From contig JAWKHH010000002.1 in NCBI GenBank assembly GCA_041394945.1, forward strand, positions 1,248,501 through 1,312,500: a DNA stretch of 64,000 bases, read 5' to 3'. A program made the translations under genes and the position numbers. The notes beneath the pieces are model-generated. The model did not search any database. It saw nothing but the letters and a program-made list of their open reading frames with translations, and was not told where the DNA came from. Of the stretch, positions 10,879 to 19,935 are shown piece after piece (position 1 is the stretch's first letter; the number at the start of each line of letters is the position of its first letter). The stretch comes from Bryobacteraceae bacterium (GTDB taxonomy: Bacteria; Acidobacteriota; Terriglobia; Bryobacterales; Bryobacteraceae).

Positions 10879-10907
10879 TTGAAACCCAGCCGTTTTTCAG
10901 ATATAGT
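10879..10907 (+). promoter_or_regulatory. Sigma-70-type promoter of the large secreted protein gene
   Basis: TTGAAA (10879-10884) and TATAGT (10902-10907) are separated by exactly 17 bases. The -10 hexamer ends 27 bases before the ATG at 10935, leaving a leader of about 20 bases containing the GTGAGGT ribosome binding site. Confidence 0.6.
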
Positions 10908-10934
10908 CGGATCATTACTCAAAGTGAGGTTTTC

Positions 10935-13553
10935 ATGACTTCGAAATCATGCCGTGGGCCCGCGGCGGCTTTGATGACTTTCTTAGGGTTTGTTCCTTCC
11001 CTATATGCACAGGCTCCGGCGCTTGCCGCGGAAGCCCCGGTAGTGCATGGCGCCACGTTCCAGGAGGGCTTTGCGCCCGGGGGGTGGGTGACGATTCGTG
11101 GCACGAATCTATCGCCGGCAACGCGTATCTGGGCAGGGGCCGATTTCGACGGCAACAAACTGCCTGAGCGCCTGGAAGGCGTTAGTGTCAAAATTAACGG
11201 TAAGGCAGCCTACATTTATTTCGTAAGCCCGACGCAACTAAACGTACTCGCCCCGGACGACGACGGGGCGGGCTTGGTGGACGTCGAGGTGACGACGCCG
11301 GGCGGGACGGCGCAAACTCGGGCTATGCTCAAGCAGGCCGCGCCGGGATTTTTCGCCTTCGATCCCTTCAACAAGCGATACGCGGCCGTGGTGCACCTGG
11401 ATGGGACCCTCGCCGGGCCGGCGAACCTCTATGGCGGGCAAGTGACCGTCCGTCCACTGGCGCGCGGCGGGCGGGCGCTGGCGTTTGGAACCGGTTTCGG
11501 GAACACCGCGCCGATGCTGCCGGCGGCACTGATCGTCCCGGCGCCAGCTCCACTCGGGCAGATGCCGACGCTGACCCTGGGCGGGCGGCCGCTGACGACC
11601 GAGTTCGCGGGGCGATCGGGTTCCGGGCTTGACCAATTCAATATTGTGGTGGCGGCCGATGCCACGGCCGGCGACCAGTTGCTGGCGGCGCAATCGGGCA
11701 CTTCGCGATCGCAAGACAATCTGTACGTATGCATTGGGACTGATGCGCCGGCAAGTCTCGGGATTGCGAGGGACACGGTGTCGCTCTCGGTGGCCGCCAA
11801 CGGAGCGGCGCCGTCCGAGACGGTGGGCGTCACGAGTTCCGGCGAGGCTCTGGGGTGGATCGCGGCGGTGGACACCGCGCCGCGCCCGGCGTGGCTCACA
11901 GTGACGCCGAACGGCAATACGGGCAGTTCGCTGACGATCACGGCGAACCCTGCCGGGCTCGCTCCCGGCGCCTACAGCGCGACGATCTCGGTGAGTTCCT
12001 GCGCGGCGAGCAACGACCCGCGGCGGATTACGGTGAACTTCACGGTGACCGGCGGAACGCCGGCGCCGACGCTTTCCGTAGCGCCGATGACGCTGACCTT
12101 TACGGCGACGGCGGGAACGAACCCGGCGGCGCAGAGCCTCAATGTGACTTCGAGCGGAGCGGCGCTCGCCTTTACGGCCACGGCTTCGGCGAATACGGGT
12201 GGCAACTGGCTGACGGTTTCGCCCGCTTCGGGCAATACACCGGCTACTTTGTCGGTGGCGGCCAACGTCACCGGCCTCGCGGCTGGAACGTACGAAGGAT
12301 CCGTGCGAGTGACGGCGGCGGGCGGGGCGCCGCTTGCGGTGGCGGTGCGGCTGACGGTGAACGCGGCCGGCGGCGGGACTACGGTGACGCGAGTTCCCAA
12401 AATCACATCGATCAACCCGCGATTCGTGCCGGCAGGTTCGGTGTTTTCGCTCGAGATCACCGGGGAGAACCTGGACGATGCCTACCGCTTGAACATCTTC
12501 AACAACGTCCAGACGGACTGGGCCACCCTACGGGCGACCGCGACGCGAGTGACCGTGAACGTGGCGGTGGGAGCCGCGGCGAGACCGGGGTCCCGCAACG
12601 TTTCGATCAGCACGCCGCAGGGGGATTCGAACGCCGTGCCGCTGGTGATCGGCACAACCGCCGGCGCGCAGCCGGCCGGGAGCCCGGCGGAGATTTCCAA
12701 TGTGGCCGTGACGTCGACCGCGAACGCGAACATGGCGACGATCAGCCTCCGTTTGAACTTCACCGATGCCGACGGCGACATCCGGTTCAGCGAATCCGAC
12801 GGGCTCATCTCGGCCATTTTGGTGACGCCGCTGACGCCGAACAATCCCGGGTGCGCCGATGTATTCCTGGGCGACTCACTGGAACGGCCAAACCTGAAAT
12901 CGGGCCAGATCATCTTCAGCGACACCTACAGTTTCGTCACCGAGTTGCGGAACGTGAACCTGGCGGTGTACCTGATCGATTCGAAGTTCAATGTGAGCAA
13001 CGTGGCGATGGTGAATGTGCCGTTCTACCATACCGATTGCAACCTGAAACCGCTGGCCAATCGCGCTCCGACGATCTCCAATATCCAGGCCAGTTCGGTG
13101 GCGCAGGCGAATCAGGCGACCCAGCAGGGGAGCTTCGACTTCACCGACCCGAATGGCGACATCCGGAATTCCGGCTTTACACAGCTCTGGATCCTCCCGC
13201 GCGTAGCGGGCAATGTACGGAACTGTTTCGACGTCTTGCGTGGGAGCTTCCTCGACCGGCCGGAGCAGACTACAGGCCGGATCAACTTCAGCTTCACCTT
13301 TAACTACGTCACCGAGTTGCGCGGCGGCGTCCCGCTCGAGCTGGTGTTGTTCGACGCCGAAGGGAATCCGAGTCCGGTGGGTACGGTGACGGCGCCGAGC
13401 TGGCATACCCTGTGCGACATCGCAGGCGGGTTCAAACCGGCCGGCGAGAAGGGGCCGAAGGTGGTGGACGCGCAGCCGGCCGTGCAGTCGCTGTGGATGG
13501 AAGATCTGGCAGGGACGTCGGAGCGGCACCCGCGCTGGGTTGCGTTGCCCTAG
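10935..13553 (+). CDS. Secreted multidomain protein: Solibacter-type, BACON-like and TIG domains
   Basis: An 872-residue exported protein with signal peptide (ALMTFLGFVPSLYAQA). Residues of about 40-240 resemble the TIGR03437 domain known from Solibacter: a 'GGWVTIRGTNLSP' strand, then 'VSVKINGKAAYIYFVSPTQ' and 'LNVLAPDD'. Two BACON-like repeats follow (each with a 'WLTVTP' or 'WLTVSPASG' motif), then an IPT/TIG domain (PKITSINPRFVPAGS). The C-terminal third holds two copies of an unnamed module of about 115 residues, each with 'FTDxxGDIR', a central Cys, 'ERP/DRP', 'FxYVTELR' and a His-Thr-x-Cys end. The start at 10935 has GTGAGGT upstream. Probable surface or extracellular binding role; no PEP-CTERM signal is present. 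Confidence 0.82.
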   Translation: MTSKSCRGPAAALMTFLGFVPSLYAQAPALAAEAPVVHGATFQEGFAPGGWVTIRGTNLSPATRIWAGADFDGNKLPERLEGVSVKINGKAAYIYFVSPTQLNVLAPDDDGAGLVDVEVTTPGGTAQTRAMLKQAAPGFFAFDPFNKRYAAVVHLDGTLAGPANLYGGQVTVRPLARGGRALAFGTGFGNTAPMLPAALIVPAPAPLGQMPTLTLGGRPLTTEFAGRSGSGLDQFNIVVAADATAGDQLLAAQSGTSRSQDNLYVCIGTDAPASLGIARDTVSLSVAANGAAPSETVGVTSSGEALGWIAAVDTAPRPAWLTVTPNGNTGSSLTITANPAGLAPGAYSATISVSSCAASNDPRRITVNFTVTGGTPAPTLSVAPMTLTFTATAGTNPAAQSLNVTSSGAALAFTATASANTGGNWLTVSPASGNTPATLSVAANVTGLAAGTYEGSVRVTAAGGAPLAVAVRLTVNAAGGGTTVTRVPKITSINPRFVPAGSVFSLEITGENLDDAYRLNIFNNVQTDWATLRATATRVTVNVAVGAAARPGSRNVSISTPQGDSNAVPLVIGTTAGAQPAGSPAEISNVAVTSTANANMATISLRLNFTDADGDIRFSESDGLISAILVTPLTPNNPGCADVFLGDSLERPNLKSGQIIFSDTYSFVTELRNVNLAVYLIDSKFNVSNVAMVNVPFYHTDCNLKPLANRAPTISNIQASSVAQANQATQQGSFDFTDPNGDIRNSGFTQLWILPRVAGNVRNCFDVLRGSFLDRPEQTTGRINFSFTFNYVTELRGGVPLELVLFDAEGNPSPVGTVTAPSWHTLCDIAGGFKPAGEKGPKVVDAQPAVQSLWMEDLAGTSERHPRWVALP

Positions 13554-14374
13554 CTGGCGGCGGCGAGGGCGAGCCGGCGGTTAGCGGCCGTTTGCGCCGC
13601 CGGCGTCCAGGTGCGAAGCTCGCGGATGCGGGCCGAAGTATGGCCGCAGGCGCACTTTTCCCAATCGAGCTCCCCGCCGAGGCGAGTTCGCAGGCGCGCT
13701 ACCGGGTATCGAAGGTTGCGGAAACTGGTAACCAGCAGGCGGCCGCACTCGTGCTCCCAGTACGCGGACGGCGGGATGTGGAGTCCGTCGCGCGTCTCGC
13801 ACTCGGCGGCCAGCAACTCGCCCTGGAATCCTCGCACCTGGCGCACGAGCGGAGCCTGAAACGTTCGCCACAGCCAACGGCTGAGTTCCGGATGTAGGCT
13901 CGGACCGGTGAGACTCTCAAAGACGACGACTCCGTAGCGGAGGCCGGGTAGCTTGAGGCGGCCTTGGCTGACGGCGTCGGCGACGGCGGCGAGTGCCGAG
14001 GGCGGTCCAGCCAGCGCCTCGGCTTCCGCAGCTTGGATTTGCTCGCAGGTGGGCGTGCGGAGGTTCACTGCTCCCGCCAGGGAAAACCACGCCGAGACCG
14101 ATACTGTGCGGGCTTCGGGATCCCAGGGAGCCTCCAGCCGAGGTGTTTCGGGAATGCGGTGGGAGGCATTGCGGAAGTCGGGCAGGTGGGTGAAGTAGTA
14201 GTCGAGGTCGATGGGCGTACGCTGACGAACACAGTCAGAATTGCTGGTCGCCTCGGAATAGAAGTGCGTGGAGGAGCAGGCTCGCTCGAACAGCGTCCAT
14301 TCGGAGGGCTCGGACGGGTCACATCCGCCCGAAGCGGTAAAGGAATTCATTCGGAACCGTACACGCAACTGCAT
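13550..14374 (-). CDS. Hypothetical protein with a C-terminal CxCGH motif
   Basis: I do not recognise this protein of about 274 residues. It has no signal peptide or membrane span. Several Cys residues occur near the C-terminus (ECGRLL, then KCACGH), which could bind a metal. A start at 14350 (MNSFTASGG) is also possible. Its stop codon overlaps that of the convergent gene at 10935 within one CTAG. A zinc-ribbon protein gene lies 42 bases upstream on the same strand, so the two could be co-transcribed. Confidence 0.6.
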   Translation of the reverse strand: MQLRVRFRMNSFTASGGCDPSEPSEWTLFERACSSTHFYSEATSNSDCVRQRTPIDLDYYFTHLPDFRNASHRIPETPRLEAPWDPEARTVSVSAWFSLAGAVNLRTPTCEQIQAAEAEALAGPPSALAAVADAVSQGRLKLPGLRYGVVVFESLTGPSLHPELSRWLWRTFQAPLVRQVRGFQGELLAAECETRDGLHIPPSAYWEHECGRLLVTSFRNLRYPVARLRTRLGGELDWEKCACGHTSARIRELRTWTPAAQTAANRRLALAAAS

Positions 14375-14416
14375 GCACGAATAGTGGGCGTGGAGCGTGC
14401 GGGATCTCAGGCGAAA

Positions 14417-14680
14417 TCAATCGGCGCAGGAACGGACCGACAGACCGTTGGCGGCCAAGCGGACCTCAAAGCGGCCGGGGCTGCGGAAACGATCATTGCA
14501 GACGCGGCATTGGAAGTTGCCGACACCGGCGATCAGCAGGGCTGCATCGAGCCACGGCCGATCGGACACCGAGGACGACACGGCGCGGGATCCGCAGGTA
14601 GGACAAACGGCATGCCCGTTAAGGGGGGCACGGGGACGCTCTTGCGATTCCTCTATCTTCTGTAGAAGCAACAGGATCAT
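14417..14680 (-). CDS. Small zinc-ribbon protein
   Basis: An 87-residue protein with two Cys pairs, CPTCGS near residue 26 and CRVCNDRF near residue 58, spaced as in a zinc ribbon. The N-terminus is short and hydrophobic (MILLLLQ). No family assignment is possible. It is probably transcribed with the hypothetical gene downstream (13550-14374), whose C-terminus also carries a Cys-rich motif. Confidence 0.6.
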   Translation of the reverse strand: MILLLLQKIEESQERPRAPLNGHAVCPTCGSRAVSSSVSDRPWLDAALLIAGVGNFQCRVCNDRFRSPGRFEVRLAANGLSVRSCAD

Positions 14681-14809
14681 TGGAAACTCGACAGATTGTG
14701 ACTCATCGTATCACTCCCGTTTCAGGGGGTAAAGAGTATTTTTGTTGTCCCGGTACTACCATAGCACCGGCTCTGCATCTGGGGAAATCCGCTAGACTGA
14801 GGGACAACG

Positions 14810-15721
14810 ATGTCGCGCATTGCTCCGATTTGCTTCCTGTACGCCGCGTTGGCGGCGAGAGCGGAACTGGTACATCAAGCGGCTGATCCGGCGAACTTGC
14901 TAGTACTTTATGCCGAACATGTAGAGAAACTCGAGTCGACACCCGGCGTTGAGGCCGGCCAGCGCGCGGAAGCGCTGACGAATGCAGCACGATTTGCGGC
15001 GTCTGTCGGGAAACCGGACATAGCCCGGGGGTACTACGAGAGAGCACTCGAGGCGGCTACGGGGACACTGCTGGAGGCGGATGCATGGGCTGGGCTGGCG
15101 GAGGTAGTACCGCTCCGGGAACGGCTGCCGCTTTTCGACAAAGCGATCGCCATTCGACGGCGGCAGGCCGGTGACGACGCCCTGGTGGTCGCCCTGCTGC
15201 GGCGGTCAGCGGAGGCGGCGGCAGTGCGCGGCGATGCGGCGGGAGCTTTTGAGCGCTATCGGCAGGCGGTGGCGGTGGGCGAAAAACTGCTGCCGGCGCG
15301 AAGTCCGGAACTGGCGGGAGCACTGGTGGATCTCGGATTCGCTTATGAGCAGAGGGAGCGGTTCGCCGAGGCGGCGGCGCGGTACAAGCGGGCGCTGGCG
15401 ATCCAGGAGGTGGCGCTCGGCGCTAGGCACCCGGAGACAGCCATTACTTTGAATAATCTCGCGGGAGTTGTTGGCGCACAAGGAGATTTGACGCAGGCGG
15501 AGCGGCTTCTCAGGCGGGCGCTGAACACGCTAACGGAAAACCTCGGGCCATGGCACTTGCGGGTGGCGGTGTGCGCCGGGAACCTGGCTGATTTGCTTGT
15601 GGCCACGCGCCGTCCAAAGGAAGCCCGGGTCTTGTACGAGCGGGCGATCGGCGTGTATGAGCATCTCGGCGATGCGGAGTCAGCGGGGGAGTTGCGGCGG
15701 GTGGCGGCGGAACTTCGTTGA
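14810..15721 (+). CDS. Tetratricopeptide repeat protein
   Basis: A 303-residue protein with a short N-terminal signal-like segment (APICFLYAALAARAE). At least four TPR units of the TPR_10/TPR_12 kind are visible, for example 'ALVDLGFAYEQRERFAEAAARYKRALAIQE' region motifs around residue 165-195 and a 'TLNNLAGVVGAQGDLTQAERLL' pattern around residue 210. Such repeats bind protein partners; no partner can be named. It converges on the heptaheme cytochrome gene, with only 2 bases between stop codons. Confidence 0.8.
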   Translation: MSRIAPICFLYAALAARAELVHQAADPANLLVLYAEHVEKLESTPGVEAGQRAEALTNAARFAASVGKPDIARGYYERALEAATGTLLEADAWAGLAEVVPLRERLPLFDKAIAIRRRQAGDDALVVALLRRSAEAAAVRGDAAGAFERYRQAVAVGEKLLPARSPELAGALVDLGFAYEQRERFAEAAARYKRALAIQEVALGARHPETAITLNNLAGVVGAQGDLTQAERLLRRALNTLTENLGPWHLRVAVCAGNLADLLVATRRPKEARVLYERAIGVYEHLGDAESAGELRRVAAELR

Positions 15722-15723
15722 CT

Positions 15724-16671
15724 TCATCGGATGCGGGGGACGAGCGTCTCGCCGGGGGCGAAGACGCCGATCCAGTGGTTGGCGAAGCTCAACTCCGGGG
15801 TTGGTTTCACGGGTGGCATGTGGCAACTTTCGCAGGTCCGCGTGGTAGTCTTCAGGGCTGCCGGGTGGCTAGCGCCGGGATGACATCCCGCGCAGGCTGA
15901 ACGGGTGGGGCCGCCATGCGGGGGATGGCAATTGCCGCACGAGAGTTGATTGGCGCTATTCAGAAAACATTTACTTTGTGCTAGATAGAGCGGCTGATGT
16001 CGAGCGTTCCATGAGTTTCGAAAATCGGTGTCGTCTCCTTTCGCGGCGGGCTTCCGGTGACAGCTACCGCAGGCCTGGTTCATCTGCGCGGGCGTGTATT
16101 GACCGGGGCGGACGATGTTCGCAAGGGTAGGGGATTTCGCGTGGGCGGCGCCGGGTCCGTGGCAAGTTTCGCAGCGGACGCCGGGTTCGTTCGGGTGGAT
16201 TTCGCCGTCGGCGACCGATGGGGTCCCTGTGGAGTGGCAGGCGAAACAGCGGAGGATAGCTCCAGACGCGCTGAACAGGGGGTAGCGGACGCCGGGTTCC
16301 GTAGTGCCATCGTGACCGGGCGTGAGGGCGAGGCGGCCCGTGGAGCCGTAGTAGCTCAAGTGATGCTCGAGGTAGGACCCATCGTCGAGCCGGCTGACGA
16401 AGGTGACGGCCTGTATGCCGCCGCCGAAGGCCCACTCCGGCGGCGGTTTGCGATTGGCCGTCAGTGGGAGGAACTTTTCGGCGAGCACGTGGTCGCGGAA
16501 GCGAGACAGCGAGCCTGCGTGCCCGGACTTGGACTGCTGCGCGAACTCTGCCGGGTGGCACTTGGCGCAGGCGGCCGAACCGATGAAGCCGGATCTGGGT
16601 TCGTCCGCAGCCACGGCAGGGGTGGTTGCCGCGAGGAAAAACGACAGCATCGCGCACGATCGGGAAGTCAC
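15724..16671 (-). CDS. Heptaheme c-type cytochrome
   Basis: An exported protein of about 315 residues with seven CxxCH heme-binding motifs in order: CAKCH, CFACH, CETCH, CGSCH, CGNCH, CAGCH and CESCH. It resembles secreted multiheme cytochromes (cytochrome c554/NrfB-like fold group) that carry electrons in the periplasm. I chose the GTG at 16671, giving MTSRSCAMLSFFLAATTPAVA as a signal peptide with a basic residue; the ATG at 16650 is an alternative. The frame is open to 16902, but that part runs through the divergent gene. It shares a 20-base intergenic region with the TolB-like gene. Confidence 0.85.
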   Translation of the reverse strand: MTSRSCAMLSFFLAATTPAVAADEPRSGFIGSAACAKCHPAEFAQQSKSGHAGSLSRFRDHVLAEKFLPLTANRKPPPEWAFGGGIQAVTFVSRLDDGSYLEHHLSYYGSTGRLALTPGHDGTTEPGVRYPLFSASGAILRCFACHSTGTPSVADGEIHPNEPGVRCETCHGPGAAHAKSPTLANIVRPGQYTPAQMNQACGSCHRKPAAKGDDTDFRNSWNARHQPLYLAQSKCFLNSANQLSCGNCHPPHGGPTRSACAGCHPGASHPAALKTTTRTCESCHMPPVKPTPELSFANHWIGVFAPGETLVPRIR

Positions 16672-16690
16672 TACGGTTATACTACCTTGC
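16672..16690. promoter_or_regulatory. Candidate bidirectional promoter
   Basis: Two divergent genes with GTG starts at 16671 (-) and 16691 (+) face each other across 19 bases containing GGTTATACTACC. TATACT (16678-16683) can serve as a plus-strand -10 element, which would place the transcript start at the GTG of the propeller gene (a leaderless mRNA). TATAAC (16681-16676) on the minus strand can serve the cytochrome gene. No convincing -35 hexamers are seen on either side. Confidence 0.4.
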
Positions 16691-18289
16691 GTGAGAGTTC
16701 GATTCGGCATCGCGGCGCTGGTGGCCGGGTGGTTGTTTGCCGGCGGACCGGAGCCTGTGTGGCAGGGTGGGGGAGCCACCCATCTGGGCGGGCCCTCGGC
16801 CGATGGGTCGCGGGTGACGGGAATCGATCCGGCAACTGGGGCTTTGCTGGTGAAGGACCTGATGACGGGCGCGGAGCGGCGCCTCACCACGCCGAGCGAC
16901 ACCGGCGAGTTCGCCTACTTTTCGGTCCTCTCGCGGGATGGCTCGCAGGCGGCGTACGCCTGGTTCAATCGCGACCGGTTCTACGAACTGCGAACGGTGG
17001 GGACAGATGGTGGCGGAACGCCCAGGATCCTGGTGCGAAACGAAGAGGCGGGTTTTATTCAACCTTGTTCATTTTCACCAGATGGAAAACAAATCCTCAC
17101 GCTTTTGTTTCGAAAGGACAACGTCAGCCAGATATCGCTGATCGCCACCGATGATGGCTCCGTGCGCGTGCTGAAGTCATTGAACTGGGTGTATCCGAAG
17201 CGCATGGATTTCTCGCCGGACGGTAAGACGATCGTCTACGACAACTTCGCCGCTGACGGGGCCACACAGCGGGACATCTTCCTGCTGCCGATTGACGGGG
17301 GACCGGAGCGGCGGTTGGTGGAGTCGCCGGCGGACGATCAATTTCCGGTGTTCTCGGCAGACGGCGAGTGGGTTTTCTTTTCGAGCGACCGTCCGCATGG
17401 CGACGAGGGAGCGGAGGCGCGATTGTGGTCTGTCCGGCTTCGCGACGGGAAGACGGAGATGATCCGGGAAGGGCTCGGCCGGTTCCTGGTGCTGGGGTTG
17501 AGCGGACCGGACCGGCTGCTCTATGCGACGCGGACCGGCGGATCGTTCGTCTACCAGGCTGGGATCAACCTGGCGAACGGGAAACTGACGACCGCGCCGG
17601 CGAAGATGGGTGAAGGGACGGCTGTGGCGTGGTCGGCCGATGGGAAGAAGATGGCGTGGCTCGGACGACGGAGTTCCGAGAACTTCGGCACGGATGCGCG
17701 GTTCGTTGCGGTATTCGAGGCGGGTAAGGAAAAGGTGCAGACTCTCACCCCGAAGCTCGCTCACATCGAACGGCTGGCGTGGGGCGAGCACGGGGAACTG
17801 TTCGCGAGCGGCAGCGACGGGAAGGGCAGGGGCGGATTGTTCCGTTTGGATGGCGAGAACATTACGGCTGTGGCTCGGGAGCCCGGAGCGCCGCACACGG
17901 GTTATCCGGCGGCGGGCGGCTATATGGCCAAAGGGCGGGAGGTGTATCGCGGGACGGTAAAGGTCGGCGCGGGGGAAGGCGATGTGGAGGCGCTGGCGGC
18001 GTCGTTGGACGGGAAGCGTTTCGCGTATTCCGATGGGAAGCACATCGTATGCGGTGACGAGCGGTTCGAGGTGGCCGGGCCGGTGCGCGCCATGGCCTTT
18101 GCTCCGTCCGGTGACCTCGTGCTGATCCAAGGCGACGAGATCTGGCTGCAGCGGATGAGCGGGGAGCGGACGCGAATCGCCCGGGCGTCAATGGCGATCG
18201 ACAGCATCGGCCTGAGTCCCGATGGGGGGACGATGCTGTTCGCGGCGGGGCGCCCGACGACGGCCGTATGGGCGGTGGGGCTCCCATGA
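16691..18289 (+). CDS. Exported TolB-like beta-propeller (PD40 repeat) protein
   Basis: A 532-residue protein with a signal peptide (MRVRFGIAALVAGWLFAGG) from a GTG start at 16691. Repeats with the PD40/TolB pattern are seen repeatedly, for example FSPDGKQILTL, FSPDGKTIVYD, FSADGEWVFFSSD and WSADGKKMAWLG, each followed by a strand-forming segment, giving a six- or seven-bladed propeller. Such domains act as protein or ligand scaffolds in the periplasm. Its stop overlaps the ATG of the next gene (cytochrome c peroxidase) as ATGA, so the two are translationally coupled. Confidence 0.8.
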   Translation: MRVRFGIAALVAGWLFAGGPEPVWQGGGATHLGGPSADGSRVTGIDPATGALLVKDLMTGAERRLTTPSDTGEFAYFSVLSRDGSQAAYAWFNRDRFYELRTVGTDGGGTPRILVRNEEAGFIQPCSFSPDGKQILTLLFRKDNVSQISLIATDDGSVRVLKSLNWVYPKRMDFSPDGKTIVYDNFAADGATQRDIFLLPIDGGPERRLVESPADDQFPVFSADGEWVFFSSDRPHGDEGAEARLWSVRLRDGKTEMIREGLGRFLVLGLSGPDRLLYATRTGGSFVYQAGINLANGKLTTAPAKMGEGTAVAWSADGKKMAWLGRRSSENFGTDARFVAVFEAGKEKVQTLTPKLAHIERLAWGEHGELFASGSDGKGRGGLFRLDGENITAVAREPGAPHTGYPAAGGYMAKGREVYRGTVKVGAGEGDVEALAASLDGKRFAYSDGKHIVCGDERFEVAGPVRAMAFAPSGDLVLIQGDEIWLQRMSGERTRIARASMAIDSIGLSPDGGTMLFAAGRPTTAVWAVGLP

Positions 18290-19195
18290 CGGCGCTGGCG
18301 CTGCTGGCGTTCGAACTGACGGTGCCGCTGGGGCTCGATATGTATCTGCCGGCGCCGTCGCAGAATCGTCCGGATGCGGATACGGCGGCGATCGGTAGGC
18401 GGCTGTTTTTCGAGAAAAGGCTTTCACGTGACGGTTCGATGTCGTGCGGGACGTGTCACGATCCGAAGCGGGCATATACCGACGACAAACCGGTTGCCGT
18501 GGGTGTAGCCGGGATCAAGGGGACACGGCGCACCCCGTCGATCCTGAATCGCGCGTATGGGCGGGCGTTCTTTTGGGACGGGCGAGTGGCGACCCTCGAG
18601 GAACAGGTGCTGATGCCGATTGAGAATCCGAAGGAGATGGATCTCAAGATCGACCTGGCTGAGGCACGGGTGGGGATGGATCGGGCGACGATGGCGCGGG
18701 CGCTGGCTACGTATGTACGGACGATCCTGGCGGGGGACTCGCTACGACCGGTACGTGGCCGGCGACAAAGACGCGTTGACGGCCGAGGAGCAGCAGGGCC
18801 TGCGGTTGTTTCGGGGCAAGGCGAACTGCGCATCATGCCATGTGGGTCCGAACCTGACCGATGAGCGGTTTCACAATACGGGGATCCCGGGCGCGGACGC
18901 GGGCAGGGAAGCGGCGACACATCAGGAGGGGGATCGGGGGGCGTTCAAGACGCCCACGCTGCGCCAGGTGGCCGGTCGTGGTCCGTATATGCACGACGGA
19001 AGCCTAGCGACACTGCGGGACGTTATCGACCACTACGATCGCGGCGGGCGACCGAAGCAGGGGGCGGCCGCAAAGATCGATGCGTCGCGGCTGGATCCGG
19101 AGATGGGGGAACTGCATCTCTCCGATGGTGAGAGACACGCGCTCGAAGCGTTTCTGGGCGCGCTCGACGGAGTGGTGAAGGAAGGATTCCGCTAG
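18286..19195 (+). pseudogene. Di-heme cytochrome c peroxidase (MauG/CCP family), frameshifted
   Basis: Two frames together encode a di-heme cytochrome c peroxidase. The first (18286-18864) begins in frame at 18286 and holds heme motif CGTCH, with 'GTRRTPSILNRAYGRAFFWDGR' family signatures. It runs out of register at 18741-18743. The second frame (to 19195) continues with YDRYVAGDKDAL, the second heme motif CASCH, and GAFKTPTLRQVAGRGPYMHDGS. At the joint the family usually reads GxSPYDRY, so two bases appear to be missing after TCG at 18739-18741. This is either a real inactivating deletion or a sequencing error. Length of the joined product would be about 300 residues, short but within family range. 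Confidence 0.82.
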
Positions 19196-19203
19196 AACAT
19201 TCT

Positions 19204-19704
19204 ATGGGCAAACCGGTTCGCGAATCGCAGTCGGTGTACACGGAGTTCACGCTACCCAACGACGCCAATTCGCTGGGGACGCTGTTCGGCGGCAAACTGA
19301 TGCAGTTCGTCGACCTGGCTGCGGCGCTGGCGGCGTCGCGGCATGCGCGGTGTCCCGTAGTGACCGCTTCGATCGACCAGATGACGTTCCTCCGGCCGGT
19401 GGAGATCGGGCAGTTGGTGGTGCTGCGGTCCAGCGTGAACCGCGTCTTCCGGACTTCGATGGAGGTGGGCGTGCGCGTTTCGGTAGAGGATCTGCAGACC
19501 GGAGAAGTATCGCACGTGTCGTCGGCCTACTTGACCTTCGTGGCGCTCGACAAGGACCGGCGCCGCGTGGAGATCGAGCCGGTGATTCCAGAGACCGAGG
19601 AGGAGAGGCGGCGGTACGAGGAAGCCGGGGAACGGCGGGCTTACCGCCTGCAGACCCGGCAGCGGGTGATGGCGCGAGCGGGAGGAACCGGCGGGCCGGC
19701 GTAG
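19204..19704 (+). CDS. Acyl-CoA thioesterase, hotdog fold
   Basis: A 166-residue cytoplasmic enzyme of the YciA/BFIT type that hydrolyses acyl-CoA to free acid and CoA. Typical features: 'NDANSLGTLFGG' with the catalytic Asn/Asp region and Gly-rich turn, 'MQFVDLAAALAASRHA', then 'DQMTFLRPVEIGQLVVL'. The start is 9 bases after the stop of the peroxidase frame, so it may share its transcript. Confidence 0.9.
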   Translation: MGKPVRESQSVYTEFTLPNDANSLGTLFGGKLMQFVDLAAALAASRHARCPVVTASIDQMTFLRPVEIGQLVVLRSSVNRVFRTSMEVGVRVSVEDLQTGEVSHVSSAYLTFVALDKDRRRVEIEPVIPETEEERRRYEEAGERRAYRLQTRQRVMARAGGTGGPA

Positions 19705-19855
19705 TCCTGGGCTAGCCCACGCCGAGCCCGCATATCTCACCGGCTTTCTGCTGCGACGCGCGATAGGGCCGTGTCTACATCGTTGCGCTTGCTCACCGTG
19801 CTCAACAGACTGTTCAAGCACTTTCCGCCGGAGGGCAGGCTACAATGGGAGCTTC

Positions 19856-19932
19856 GGGCGCGTAGCTCAGTTGGTTAGAGCACTTCCCTTACAAGGAAGG
19901 GGTCCGGGGTTCGAGTCCCTGCGCGCCCACCA
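19856..19932 (+). tRNA. tRNA-Val (anticodon UAC)
   Basis: Acceptor stem GGGCGCG with CGCGCCC, anticodon arm CTTCC-CTTACAA-GGAAG with anticodon TAC (UAC), T arm CGGGG-TTCGAGT-CCCTG, discriminator A and encoded CCA. It reads GUA/GUN valine codons and complements tRNA-Val(GAC) at 4753. Confidence 0.97.
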
Positions 19933-19935
19933 CCG

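Noticed and set aside
18730..18760. Programmed frameshift in the peroxidase gene
   Set aside because: No slippery heptamer and no stop or stimulatory hairpin typical for recoding; a deletion or sequence error is simpler.
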